From: a virus
Virus record (IMG/VR): IMGVR_UViG_3300045921_000174
Coordinates: 1 to 43,051 of that record
Reading direction: 5' to 3' (one strand)
DNA length: 43,051 nt
The position numbers were made by a program, and so were the translations under genes. How positions within the stretch are numbered: position 1 is the first letter of the stretch; the number at the start of each line of letters is the position of its first letter. Of this stretch, positions 1 through 6,948 are shown in pieces. The notes below the pieces were generated by a model, which was not told the DNA's origin, searched no databases, and saw only the letters and a program-made list of their open reading frames with translations.

Positions 1-53
1 TGCCGCAAAAGTACTTGGACTTGCTGGCCGATGTGCCGGTCGAAACCAAATAG
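1..53 (+). CDS. 3' end of an unidentified gene
   Basis: An open frame enters from the left edge and ends at TAG 51-53, giving a C-terminal tail of about 16 residues (PQKYLDLLADVPVETK). The tail is too short to identify the product. It is followed within 30 bases by the next gene on the same strand, so the two may be co-transcribed. The call rests only on the open frame and a plausible composition. Confidence 0.5.
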   Translation, partial: PQKYLDLLADVPVETK

Positions 54-82
54 ATTTCTTTCATTCAGCCAAAGGCATTCAA

Positions 83-379
83 ATGAAATTCACACGTCGC
101 GGACTATTCGGAATGATCGCCGGTGCCATCGCGGGCACAACGGTGAAAGCCAAGCCGCTGATACGACCGCTCCCCGGCGGCGAAGCACTCAATTTTCCGA
201 TGACCGTCACGAAAGTGCTGGTCAAGCCGCGTGCGCGTCAGCTAAAGGGAACGTGGACGATGGAATTGGCGAAGGATCTGAAAGTGTTGCACGGCATCGA
301 TGCAGACGCGGAATTGACTCTCCCCTTCACGGAGAAAGAGCGCCGGGAAATGCGTGGACTGCCAACTGTGGGCGCGTGA
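83..379 (+). CDS. Tat-leader small protein with a gp23 (major capsid)-like motif
   Basis: A 98-residue protein. Residues 1-23 look like a twin-arginine leader: RR at 5-6 is followed by GLFGMIAGAIAGTT. Residues about 45-80 (VLVKPRARQLKGTWTMELAK and on through DLKVLHGIDADAELT) closely resemble the conserved strand/helix region of T4-family major capsid protein gp23, which reads roughly R-K-L-K-A-x-Y-T-x-E-L-A-Q-D-L-x-A-x-H-G-x-D-A-x-A-E-L. The rest of gp23 is absent, so this is not a capsid protein itself. An AAAGG ribosome-binding site lies upstream. The stop overlaps the 5' end of a tRNA-like gene. Function is unknown; it may be a capsid-derived fragment reused as an exported or membrane-anchored protein. 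The motif match is from memory of the family. Confidence 0.8.
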   Translation: MKFTRRGLFGMIAGAIAGTTVKAKPLIRPLPGGEALNFPMTVTKVLVKPRARQLKGTWTMELAKDLKVLHGIDADAELTLPFTEKERREMRGLPTVGA

Positions 380-447
380 CGGGAACAGGCAGACCTACCG
401 TCCTTAAAATTCGGTGTTTGGGAGTTCGAGTCTCCCCGCGCCTACCA
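370..447 (+). tRNA. tRNA-like gene, probably Leu (anticodon UAA), atypical
   Basis: The acceptor stem GGGCGCG pairs with CGCGCCT (one G-T). The T arm is perfect (GGGAG/CTCCC around TTCGAGT), the discriminator is A, and CCA is encoded. The D-loop text GGAACAGGCAGAC is typical of tRNA-Leu and the loop CTTAAAA gives anticodon UAA. Against a normal tRNA, the anticodon stem pairs only at its outer part (ACCG/CGGT, with mismatches next to the loop) and the long variable arm expected of tRNA-Leu is missing. The first ten bases overlap the end of the preceding CDS and the last six overlap the stop of the minus-strand gene. It may be a divergent phage tRNA or a decaying one. Confidence 0.55.
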
Positions 448-915
448 CTTCTTCAATTCTGATTCGGGCAGATCCGGCAAGAACGGAACCAAATCAGGAC
501 GCAAGACCTTCACACACATCATCAGCCGCAATCCATAGGCGAACGCCCCTTGCGCCGTGAACGCCAACGCTTCGACGTTGGCCGGGAGTTTGGTTTCGAT
601 CAAACCCTTCTCCCGATTGAGTGTCACTTCAATCCCGCCGGGCAACTGATTGTCCCCATCAACACTATCGAACGCCGCAAGGTTCAATTGGTCGAAGTTG
701 ATCGCACCATTGCTCAACTTCAACGCCAACTGACCAAGCCGCATCCCGACCGCCAGCATGTGTTCCGGTCCACCCGCCAGCCAATCGAGTTGGGTGCCGA
801 AAACCATGAGGATGTGTCCTTCGACGATAGTGACTGCGACATTCAAGCCGCCGCGATCATTCTCATTGAGTTTCGCGCCAAGATCGTAGTTTCCTGTGGG
901 GCCAATCTGTTCCAT
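442..915 (-). CDS. hypothetical protein (157 aa)
   Basis: A 157-residue protein with no recognised domain. The amino-acid composition is normal for a folded soluble protein, with a hydrophobic stretch around VTIVEGHILMVFGTQLDWLAGG and a C terminus rich in Leu and Pro. It lies between two tRNA-like genes on the other strand. Immediately upstream of the ATG is ATATAATC, a possible -10 element only about eight bases from the start, and there is no clear Shine-Dalgarno sequence. The minus frame is preferred over the overlapping plus frame because it fills the whole interval with a plausible protein. Confidence 0.75.
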   Translation of the reverse strand: MEQIGPTGNYDLGAKLNENDRGGLNVAVTIVEGHILMVFGTQLDWLAGGPEHMLAVGMRLGQLALKLSNGAINFDQLNLAAFDSVDGDNQLPGGIEVTLNREKGLIETKLPANVEALAFTAQGAFAYGLRLMMCVKVLRPDLVPFLPDLPESELKKW

Positions 916-931
916 TCCGCGATTATATCAC

Positions 932-1023
932 GGTGGGATAGTTTAACGGCAAAACGACCGCCTTATAAGCGGGAAGCGCCTGATTAGCGCACGATCCGGG
1001 TTCGAATCCCGGTCCCACTACCA
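932..1023 (+). tRNA. tRNA with long variable arm, anticodon UAU
   Basis: Full cloverleaf: acceptor GGTGGGA/TCCCACT (one G-T), D stem GTTT/AAAC, anticodon stem ACCGC/GCGGG with loop CTTATAA (anticodon UAU, reading AUA), T arm CCGGG/CCCGG around TTCGAAT, discriminator A and encoded CCA. The variable region is long and contains its own GCGC/GCGC hairpin, as in class II tRNAs (Leu, Ser, bacterial Tyr). UAU would normally imply isoleucine, which has a short variable arm, so the amino acid charged is uncertain. Position 27-43 is an A-G mismatch. Confidence 0.85.
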
Positions 1024-1027
1024 AACC

Positions 1028-1035
1028 CTAAATAC
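1028..1035 (+). promoter_or_regulatory. late promoter motif CTAAATAC
   Basis: CTAAATAC lies eight bases upstream of the ATG at 1044. The same octamer precedes most virion-type genes in the window and resembles the T4 late promoter core TATAAATA. Confidence 0.65.
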
Positions 1036-1043
1036 GAAGCGTC

Positions 1044-1885
1044 ATGGCAAATTTCCTCCAGTTCCTCCGGGAGTCCATCCAACCCGCGCCGCTTCCTTCT
1101 ACGACGTAAAAGTTGGCGGCAACTCATTCGAAAAGAAAGACGAACTCAAGCGGATGGGTGCCAAGTTCGATGGAATGTCGAAAGCATGGTTCGCCCCGTT
1201 GACAAAGGCTCCGCTTGTGAAGAAGATGGGACTGACGCCGCTCTACCCGGTCACCGGTAGCGACACCTATGGCAAGAAGGACGCCATCAAAAAGGCGGGT
1301 GGTGTATGGGACTTCGGCAAGAAGAGATGGTATGCACCGGAAGAATCCGCCGATGCCTTGGCCGATGCCGATCTGGTATTGCAAATGCACGGCGGAAGTG
1401 ACAATGAGCGGAAAGAACTGGAAAAGATGGGCGCGTTTGCCGATCACGTCGAACTGAAGACGCCGGTCAGCGGTGAACCAAATCACAAGTACTTCACCAA
1501 CTACTTCCGCGCCCAATTGAAGAAGTTCCGCATCGTGAGTGTCGGGGTCAAGTACCTTGTGCCGAAAGCCAATGCCGCGAAAGCACAGAAGGCTCTTGAC
1601 GACTACCTTGCCGACAACAAGCGGATCGCGGAGCTTGGTCGGAAGTTGCGCCGGGGACTGGATGTCACTGGCACATATCACGGTGTACCGTACAAGGGTG
1701 TGATCGACGGCGGACGCCAATTGGACGACCACGGATTCTTCGCCGGTCTGGAAATGCATGTCAAGATCACGGAACCGATTGTCGTCTACGGCCACGAACG
1801 GCCCGCCGGATCAGTGTTGACACTTGGAATTGTCCCGGCGGATCTTCTCAGCCGCAACGATGACGATACCATCGAACTTGCATAA
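1044..1885 (+). CDS. capsid-targeted protein with two DUF5710-like repeats (frame-disrupted)
   Basis: The ATG at 1044 opens with MANFLQFLRES, a T4-like capsid targeting sequence, but that frame stops at TAA 1107. The rest of the protein continues in the -1 frame (FYDVKVGGNSFEKKDELKRM onward) to 1885, so one base appears to be missing near 1090-1105. The main part has two DUF5710-like units (KKDELKRMGAKFDGMSKAWFAP and YGKKDAIKKAGGVWDFGKKRW followed by YAP), a small domain often fused to DNA-handling proteins. The C terminus is mixed alpha/beta and unidentified. Predicted to be packaged in the head and ejected with the DNA; this is inferred from the N terminus and the late promoter motif. An ATG at 1154 is the first in-frame start of the long part but would cut into the first repeat. 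Confidence 0.7.
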
Positions 1886-1908
1886 AGAAGTCGTGATAGA
1901 CTTCTGAT

Positions 1909-2198
1909 ATGCCCGCTCCACAAAAAGGTGATCGCGTCGGTGCTGTCGCATCGGCAGACAACAATACCGTCAAGCTATTCGGCTTCGGCACATATGAAGG
2001 CGAAGAGATTCCGCCGCCGGAAATCATCGGCCCGTTTGGTCCCGTGACCACACCCAACCCCAAAATCAAGCTGGACAACGGCGACATCGTGTGGGATGTG
2101 AATGCTGGTGGTCGCCGGAAACCCACCTGAAAGAACAGATCAAAGGCATGACCGTCGTGGATATCACGGTCGCTGAATACAGGAACCGCCATGCCTAG
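1909..2198 (+). CDS. small conserved phage protein with CECWW motif (frame-disrupted)
   Basis: Begins MPAPQKGDRVGAVASADNN and runs through PNPKIKLDNGDIVW in one frame, which then ends at 2130. The continuation CECWWSPETHLKEQIKGMTV is in the next frame and ends at TAG 2196-2198. The join falls at a GGG run (about 2093-2095) that should read GGGG, so a one-base deletion is likely. The motif V-W-G-C-E-C-W-W is typical of a family of small phage proteins of unknown function. The restored protein has about 96 residues. Its stop overlaps the start of the next gene, consistent with translational coupling. Confidence 0.65.
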
Positions 2199-2442
2199 CC
2201 CCGCGACTCCACTGGCGACGGAACAAGGAAAGGAAGCGGCAATCGCCGCGCTGAAGGCCCGCCGGGAAGCCAGCAAAAATACCAGACGCATCAACAACGC
2301 GGATCTTCCGGCGGGCTATCCCATGTACTTCTATTGTGAGTCCTGTGGGTTCACGATGACGTACCCGGAAAACTACACCACGCGCGAAAGCAAATGCGAT
2401 CAGTGCCGGGCGATGCTTCGCCACGGCTGGCCGCTGGACTAA
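2191..2442 (+). CDS. zinc-ribbon protein (83 aa)
   Basis: An 83-residue protein with a basic, helical first half and a C-terminal zinc ribbon: CESC near residue 50 and CDQC near residue 71. Such proteins usually bind nucleic acid or act as small adaptors. The function here is unknown. The start is supported by AGGAA nine bases upstream. It overlaps the end of the preceding gene and is separated by four bases from the next, so the three probably form an operon. Confidence 0.8.
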   Translation: MPSPATPLATEQGKEAAIAALKARREASKNTRRINNADLPAGYPMYFYCESCGFTMTYPENYTTRESKCDQCRAMLRHGWPLD

Positions 2443-2446
2443 TCCC

Positions 2447-3283
2447 ATGTGCCTACAATGTGTCGCTGAATCGCAGGAAATTATTCGGGACATCGTACCC
2501 GGATACGCCTTACACCGGGCCACGAAAGATGTCCCGGACGAATGGCCGGTCGGTCACTATGGCGTCGTGAAGATGAACGACCCGATGCTGGTGTTCGCTC
2601 TGCCCGACGACGCCACCGAAGATGATATCCTCATGAACTCTCTTGAGATGAGCGACAGGTTCGGGTTCAGCTTGTGGGAAGGGTATGACTTCACATCGGC
2701 GTGCGTCGCGGCTGGCTATGTGCCGGACACGGATGGCTACAATGTCTTGGCATGGTTCATGGAACACGTTGCGCGCCGATTGAAAGAAGTGCCGGTCGAA
2801 CAAAAAGTAGTCATCAGCAACAACGTAATCCGGGCAACGTTGAAATTGATTGCTCACGATTTCATGAAGGGTCTGATAGACCGCCTTGTCATTGACCCGA
2901 AGATCAACTTCCGTTTCGAACCGGAACTGGTAGATCCGCTGACCCGCATCCAGATCACACACCACAAAAAGACCGCCGATATCAAATTGATCCCTCTACT
3001 GGCGGACTTCACGATTCCGAACGTCGTTCACATGCTCCATGTGCCAGAGTTGTTGCCGGTGCATATGGACCCGGCCATCGAACAGATGGCAGAGCGCATC
3101 AATCAAATGATCGCCAAAGCGGAAGCGCCGGTGATCGTTGGCATGCGCCGGGTCGCCCCAAACGAAGGGGAAATTGCGGAGTATGTTGAAACCGGCAACT
3201 TTGGCATCAAGGCCAGCACCGTGCCGGACCCGCATCACATGCGTCAGCGGTACTTCATCGAAATGCTGATTGGTGTCGCCTAA
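2447..3283 (+). CDS. hypothetical protein (278 aa)
   Basis: A 278-residue protein of unknown function that starts MCLQCVAES, with a CxxC at residues 2-5. The first ~110 residues (including VGHYGVVKMNDPMLVF and a C-terminal WFMEHV) look like a family of short phage proteins beginning MCLQC. The remaining ~165 residues form an unrelated mixed domain with a VDPLTRIQITHHKK segment and many charged residues. The protein may therefore be a fusion of two modules. It lies four bases after the zinc-ribbon gene, in the same operon. Confidence 0.8.
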   Translation: MCLQCVAESQEIIRDIVPGYALHRATKDVPDEWPVGHYGVVKMNDPMLVFALPDDATEDDILMNSLEMSDRFGFSLWEGYDFTSACVAAGYVPDTDGYNVLAWFMEHVARRLKEVPVEQKVVISNNVIRATLKLIAHDFMKGLIDRLVIDPKINFRFEPELVDPLTRIQITHHKKTADIKLIPLLADFTIPNVVHMLHVPELLPVHMDPAIEQMAERINQMIAKAEAPVIVGMRRVAPNEGEIAEYVETGNFGIKASTVPDPHHMRQRYFIEMLIGVA

Positions 3284-3296
3284 ACAAGAAACGAGA

Positions 3297-3488
3297 ATGG
3301 AAATCGGAACATCAACCACCCGCCAAGTCAATGTGCGAATCTGCAAGGCTTGCAATTCGGTCATCGGCGACACCGGCATGTGTAGCTTCGAATGCCCGGA
3401 AGACTGCCAAGTCAAGCGGAAGCCGGGCACGGTGATCGTGCGCACGTACACGCGCGTGGACACCCTGATCGCTGAAAAAGAGATTTGA
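3297..3488 (+). CDS. small zinc-binding protein (63 aa)
   Basis: Start chosen at ATG 3297 rather than 3270 because the earlier start overlaps the previous gene and gives an odd N terminus. The protein has CKAC (residues ~18-21) and CSFECPEDC (~31-39), a likely treble-clef or ribbon zinc site, followed by a basic strand-rich tail. Function unknown. Its stop codon overlaps the -35 box of the next promoter. Confidence 0.75.
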   Translation: MEIGTSTTRQVNVRICKACNSVIGDTGMCSFECPEDCQVKRKPGTVIVRTYTRVDTLIAEKEI

Positions 3489-3513
3489 CATACAAGTCAG
3501 AACGCGATAGACT
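3485..3513 (+). promoter_or_regulatory. sigma70-type promoter with TGAC-N6-GTCA dyad
   Basis: TTGACA (3485-3490), 17-base spacer, TAGACT (3508-3513). The -35 box lies in TTGACATACAAGTCAG, an imperfect palindrome shared by many promoters here. The ATG at 3521 sits about where transcription would begin. Confidence 0.7.
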
Positions 3514-3520
3514 GGTGCTC

Positions 3521-3796
3521 ATGAAAGCACAACTGATCCGCGTCAACGAAGAGCCGAAAGACATCATTCCCGAAAACGGCACCGACTTCGGCCTTCAGGA
3601 ACTCTACCGACTGCTGGAATGCGACATGATCCAGATCATTTCGCTGGCCGAAGGCACCATCATGATTATGGATGAGGAAGGGAAGTTCCGCGCCGAACGG
3701 AACGACACCGCGACGGGGATGGCGCGGCCCTTCATCTTCACCGGCGATTTCGTTGCCGGGCACGTGATCGTGTGTGACTCCGATATGGTCCGCTAA
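3521..3796 (+). CDS. DUF3846-like phage protein (91 aa)
   Basis: Start placed at ATG 3521, just downstream of a good promoter; the 3485 start would lie inside the promoter. The sequence matches the layout of DUF3846 proteins: N-terminal strand AQLIRVNEEPKDI, an LQELYRLLECDMIQII helix/strand, a central IMDEEGKFRAERNDTAT motif (EEGK, N, AT) and a closing FVAGHVIVCD. DUF3846 proteins are small, common in phages and plasmids and of unknown function; some relatives accompany anti-restriction genes. No Shine-Dalgarno sequence is visible, so translation may be leaderless. Confidence 0.8.
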   Translation: MKAQLIRVNEEPKDIIPENGTDFGLQELYRLLECDMIQIISLAEGTIMIMDEEGKFRAERNDTATGMARPFIFTGDFVAGHVIVCDSDMVR

Positions 3797-3845
3797 GGCC
3801 AGCTAAGCCACGGTATGATGGGGAAGACGAAAGACTTCCCCATCT

Positions 3846-4409
3846 ATGCCAATCCGTCCTTCCTCATTCTACTTCGACCCCGCTGGTCAACAAAACTACA
3901 CCGACAGCCAAAACCTGATCTATCAGTGCGAAACGGAAATCCGCGTCGCTTTGCCCGGAATCCAAACGTTCGAAGATTGGGCGGGCATCGTCGATCATGT
4001 GTGGGAGAAAGTTCGGCACCGTGCCGAAGATGGTCCGACCACGTGCCGGGGCCGGGTCAAGTATCTGCCAGACGAACAAGACCGCCCTTACAAAAAAGTG
4101 ATCCTGTCCATGAACGAAATTCCGGCGTGGATCGAACAGGCAAGGCCGGAATGGAAACCGAAGTGGTCGGCAGTGTGGTGCGAACCGAATGTCATCGTCG
4201 CCGGTCTGAAACCTCTTCACACGATTTGGGCAGTCCACGAAGTCGCGCACCAGTTGGTCTACTTCAAGCATGGGTGGGACCTGAACGAAGAGGACAACGG
4301 CCACGGCCCGATCTGGAAGCGGACCTATCTCGAACTCTTGGGAGAGTTCTACCCGATCCACGCCAAACTGTTGGAAAAGACCTTTGTTCAAAACGGAGTT
4401 GACATATAG
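3846..4409 (+). CDS. putative zinc metallopeptidase (HExxH)
   Basis: A 187-residue protein with HEVAH at residues ~131-135 (zinc ligands and catalytic Glu) and a following HGPIWK (~153) that could supply the third ligand. The arrangement is SprT-like/minigluzincin-like, and similar genes are found in large phages. The N-terminal half is probably a substrate-binding region. The target is unknown. A 7-bp hairpin (GGGGAAG/CTTCCCC, 3820-3841) directly precedes the start and may form the 5' end of the mRNA. The other plus frame through this region (3815-4402) is rejected because it lacks these motifs and is Arg/Pro-rich. Confidence 0.8.
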   Translation: MPIRPSSFYFDPAGQQNYTDSQNLIYQCETEIRVALPGIQTFEDWAGIVDHVWEKVRHRAEDGPTTCRGRVKYLPDEQDRPYKKVILSMNEIPAWIEQARPEWKPKWSAVWCEPNVIVAGLKPLHTIWAVHEVAHQLVYFKHGWDLNEEDNGHGPIWKRTYLELLGEFYPIHAKLLEKTFVQNGVDI

Positions 4410-4427
4410 ATCAATTTGTGGGATGAT
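4399..4427 (+). promoter_or_regulatory. sigma70-type promoter, TTGACATATAGATCAA variant
   Basis: TTGACA (4399-4404), 17 bases, GATGAT (4422-4427), overlapping the end of the metallopeptidase gene. It drives the gene at 4444, which has a GGAAAG ribosome-binding site. Confidence 0.6.
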
Positions 4428-4443
4428 TGGTATTGGAAAGACA

Positions 4444-4671
4444 ATGCCCACCCACCTTTTGCCTTGGTATCTCAGCTACTATCCGATGGAAGGCACGAAT
4501 CGAAACTTCGTGTTGTTCTACAGGAACGGCATGGGATGGCCGGAACGATGTTTCGCCGATGAAGCCGCCCACATCAAACAGTTCGCCGCTGACAAAGCCG
4601 CGCAAGGCGGCACGGAATTGCTGATGTGCCAGTTGACTGGCGGCAACGTCGCCCCGATGGTGATCCAATGA
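4444..4671 (+). CDS. hypothetical protein (75 aa)
   Basis: A 75-residue protein starting MPTHLLPWYLSYYPMEG. The start at 4444 is chosen over 4384 because the promoter and GGAAAG ribosome-binding site lie just before it. The sequence is a short alpha/beta protein with many aromatic residues and a conserved-looking NFVLFYRNGMGW. No family is recognised. Its TGA overlaps the ATG of the next gene (ATGA), so the two are translationally coupled. Confidence 0.75.
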   Translation: MPTHLLPWYLSYYPMEGTNRNFVLFYRNGMGWPERCFADEAAHIKQFAADKAAQGGTELLMCQLTGGNVAPMVIQ

Positions 4672-5102
4672 GAGAACAGGTCAATGCCCTCATACGGGAA
4701 CACAAAGGTGTCCTCAAGCGAAACAAGAAGCATGAGGTTTGGAAGTTCCCCGGCGGACAGACGTTTGTCCGGGCGAAGACACCTTCCGACAACCGCGCGG
4801 ACGCCAACAACCTTGCCGACCTTCGCAAGATTCTTGGACTCGAACGGGAAGTGAAGCCTGTCCGCGAACGGCCCGTCCACCCGGCACCAAAAGCAAAACG
4901 ACCGGCACCTGTGGCGACGATCACGGAACCATACCAACCGCCCGTCAAGAAACGGCCCACAGTGCCGCTTGGCACCTTCGCGGCGTCATTTGCACGCCGG
5001 GCGGAAACCACCAACGACCCAACCGAACGGGAAGCCCTACAAAGCGACCTAGACCGATTGCTGTGGGAAGCGGCGACCGGCGGAATCAGGAGAATGGAAT
5101 GA
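4668..5102 (+). CDS. HicA-like domain protein
   Basis: A 144-residue protein. Residues ~1-58 resemble the small double-stranded-RNA-binding-like fold of HicA toxins: a helix (VNALIREHKG), strands around KRNKKHEVWKFPGGQTFV, then a SDNRADANNLADLRKILG helix typical of phage HicA-like proteins. The catalytic His of true HicA is not obvious, although a KHE is present. The C-terminal ~85 residues are Pro/Arg/Lys-rich and helical, unlike a plain toxin. No HicB antitoxin is visible next door, so toxin activity is not established. Start chosen by ATGA overlap. Confidence 0.65.
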   Translation: MREQVNALIREHKGVLKRNKKHEVWKFPGGQTFVRAKTPSDNRADANNLADLRKILGLEREVKPVRERPVHPAPKAKRPAPVATITEPYQPPVKKRPTVPLGTFAASFARRAETTNDPTEREALQSDLDRLLWEAATGGIRRME

Positions 5103-5230
5103 TCGCAACGAACGTCAGCCGGGTCCTCAAACAGAACGGCTTCATGATTGTCTCTACGCGCAAGCGGGAAGGAGTGATGGTCACCCATTCATCCATCACC
5201 GGCGGGGCAACGGTCTTCATCCATAAGTGA
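5099..5230 (+). CDS. 43-aa protein coupled to the HicA-like gene
   Basis: Starts in an ATGA overlap with the preceding stop. The product MIATNVSRVLKQNGFMIVST... is a short helix-strand-strand unit (VSRVLKQNGF, then VMVTHSSITGGATVFI) resembling half of a HicA/HicB-type fold or a small phage RNA-binding-like protein. The function is unknown. The tight coupling suggests it works with the upstream HicA-like protein. Confidence 0.6.
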   Translation: MIATNVSRVLKQNGFMIVSTRKREGVMVTHSSITGGATVFIHK

Positions 5231-5235
5231 AAAAG

Positions 5236-5243
5236 CTACATAC
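5236..5243 (+). promoter_or_regulatory. late promoter motif variant CTACATAC
   Basis: CTACATAC differs from the consensus CTAAATAC by one base and ends seven bases before the ATG at 5251, matching the spacing of the other late genes. Confidence 0.5.
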
Positions 5244-5250
5244 TTAAGGC

Positions 5251-6269
5251 ATGAAGTCCTTCGCTGAATTCATCACAGAGAGCGCCGCGCCGCTGACCGT
5301 TGCTCAGTTTCCGATTCTTGCTTCGACCGCTCCGGGAGTGAAGCGGTTAGACCGAATCATCGTCGCGATCAACAAGGCGATAGCCGACAACGCCATTCCG
5401 AATGCACGATTCCTAAGGACATACTGTCGTGGTCCTACCATGCCGATGTGGATTTCTTCCAGCCAAATCACGCGGCGGGCAAGCTGAAGCTGACACAGAA
5501 GATTCTCAAGAACGACCCCAACAACGAACATGCGAAGAAATACGTCGAGTACGTCATGGAAGTCGTCACATTGCACGCGGCCTTGGAAAAGGTCAAAGCA
5601 TTATCCGTGAAGCGTCAGCCCGCGCCGGTGGTTGATCCCCGGAAGCAATACATCGCGCCGATGGCATCGAAGGACGCCGGGCGGAAGGTGATCGCTGTTC
5701 TCACCGAACTGACCGAACAGATCAAAGTCGAGTACATCAAGCTGGTGTACGACCGCATCGCGGACATCCTTCAGAAGTACTTCTCCCTCAAAGACGATCC
5801 GAAGGGCTTGCGGGAATTCTCCCGGTACAACCCGGAAATCAATCGCTGGTCTTGGTACGTGTTTGAGAAGAAACCGAACGGCGATCCGGTCGCGTTCTTG
5901 TCTGGATGGGAAAAGTACGTCCAAAAGGAAGCTGACACCGCCGGGGAGTTCATGCAGCAACAGTTCCTCTTCAAGAACGCCAAGAAGCTGGCGAAGATCG
6001 TGGAACTCAAGGACAACCTTCTGGACTGCAAAATCATCGGTCGCGCTCATGTGATGCAACAGGGAATCGGTGGCGAAATCGCCTTTACCTTCACCGATGG
6101 TTCGAAATTCGTGGTACGGAACAGCGTGAAGGACAACCGGTCGAGTGCCGGGAAGTGGTTCTCTCAATTTCCCACGACGTTCCACAACGTCATTATGCCG
6201 GACGGCAAGCCGATGGGTTCGCCTTCTGAACAGCGGATGATCGAAGTGTTCGCAGTGACGAAGGCTTAG
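5251..6269 (+). CDS. capsid-targeted protein (frame-disrupted), function unknown
   Basis: Opens with MKSFAEFITESAAPLTVAQF, a near-canonical T4 capsid targeting sequence. The first frame is plausible through IADNAIPNA (about 5405) and then stops at 5487. The other frame supplies IPKDILSWSYHADVDFFQPN and continues without stops to 6269. One base appears to be missing near 5408-5412. The restored protein has about 339 residues: mostly helical, with charged segments, a WSWYVFEKKPNG strand pair and a C-terminal beta region. No enzymatic motif is recognised. Predicted internal head protein. Confidence 0.75.
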
Positions 6270-6619
6270 CCTTCCTCATCGTCGCTGAAGTCTTCAATCC
6301 GATAGGTCGGACGTTCATACCGGTGAACGATCCGGCCTTTGAACGTTCGGGGTTCAAACGTTGCTGGCGGCTCCGGGACGTACAGTTCTGGCACCGGCTC
6401 AGCCCATTCATGGATATCTTTGATCGCGAATGACCGTACAGCCTGTTTGTCCAGATCGAACGCATCCAAAAGCCAGCACGCATCCGGGTGATAGTCCGTC
6501 GTGGCAAATCGGATGCCGCGCGGCGTAATGCGCCGCCATGATCGTTCGCCTTTCCAGTTCGTGTAGTCGATGTGAACTTCGTCGGGCCAATTTGTCACGG
6601 GATCTAGTGCTGATGCCAT
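6266..6619 (-). CDS. WYL-like domain protein (117 aa)
   Basis: A 117-residue protein whose residues ~16-70 follow the WYL pattern: IDYTNWKGERSWRRI (strand with the R-x-I turn), P-x-x-I-x-F, YHPDACWLLDAFDLDK and VRSFAIKDIHEW. WYL domains bind ligands and usually regulate helix-turn-helix partners or CRISPR/defence proteins; here no HTH is attached. The acidic tail ends SDDEEG. It is convergent with the gene at 5251 (4-base overlap of stops) and divergent from the PAAR gene. An upstream CTAAATGG on the minus strand is a weak match to the late motif. Confidence 0.75.
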   Translation of the reverse strand: MASALDPVTNWPDEVHIDYTNWKGERSWRRITPRGIRFATTDYHPDACWLLDAFDLDKQAVRSFAIKDIHEWAEPVPELYVPEPPATFEPRTFKGRIVHRYERPTYRIEDFSDDEEG

Positions 6620-6644
6620 ACTCGGTTTCCATTTAGCGTCGGGT

Positions 6645-6652
6645 CTAAATTC
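6645..6652 (+). promoter_or_regulatory. late promoter motif CTAAATTC
   Basis: Five bases separate CTAAATTC from the ATG of the PAAR gene at 6658. No Shine-Dalgarno sequence is present. Confidence 0.55.
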
Positions 6653-6657
6653 TGAAC

Positions 6658-6948
6658 ATGCCAGCCGCTACACGTCTTGGCGACGTTTCCACCGGACATC
6701 CTCCATGCTTTCCTTCGCGACCGAATGACACTGCCAGCCCCAATGTGTTTGTGAACAACATTCCGTGGCACCGGCAAGGCGACCATTGGGTTACCCACTG
6801 TTGCGGACCCGCTTGCCATGACGGTGTTTTGACAAGCGGGTCGCCCAATGTGTTTGTGAACAACAAACAAGCGGGCCGGATCACCGATCCCATTTCTTGT
6901 GGCGATGCTGTCGCCACAGGATCACCCAACGTGTTCGCCAATGGTTAA
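6658..6948 (+). CDS. PAAR-motif baseplate spike tip protein
   Basis: A 96-residue protein beginning MPAATRLGDVSTGHPPCFP, which carries the PAAR signature near the N terminus. It has three related segments (SPNVFVNNIPWHRQGDH, SPNVFVNNKQAGRITDP, SPNVFANG), the beta-hairpin repeats that build the sharp cone. His and Cys residues (H14, C17, HCCGPACH) can hold the tip metal ion. PAAR proteins cap the VgrG/gp5-type spike and puncture the outer membrane. The protein it would cap is the gp5-like hub at 10383. A late promoter motif precedes it. Confidence 0.9.
   Translation: MPAATRLGDVSTGHPPCFPSRPNDTASPNVFVNNIPWHRQGDHWVTHCCGPACHDGVLTSGSPNVFVNNKQAGRITDPISCGDAVATGSPNVFANG

Noticed and set aside
370-447. 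Ochre suppressor tRNA that could read the TAA in the VWA gene
   Set aside because: The loop places T at position 33 before TAA, so the anticodon is UAA (codon UUA). Reading UUA as the anticodon would put C at position 33. Other genes use TAA as normal stops.
3815-4402. 195-residue plus-strand frame over the metallopeptidase
   Set aside because: Arg/Pro/Ser-rich shadow. The overlapping frame has the HExxH motif and normal composition.
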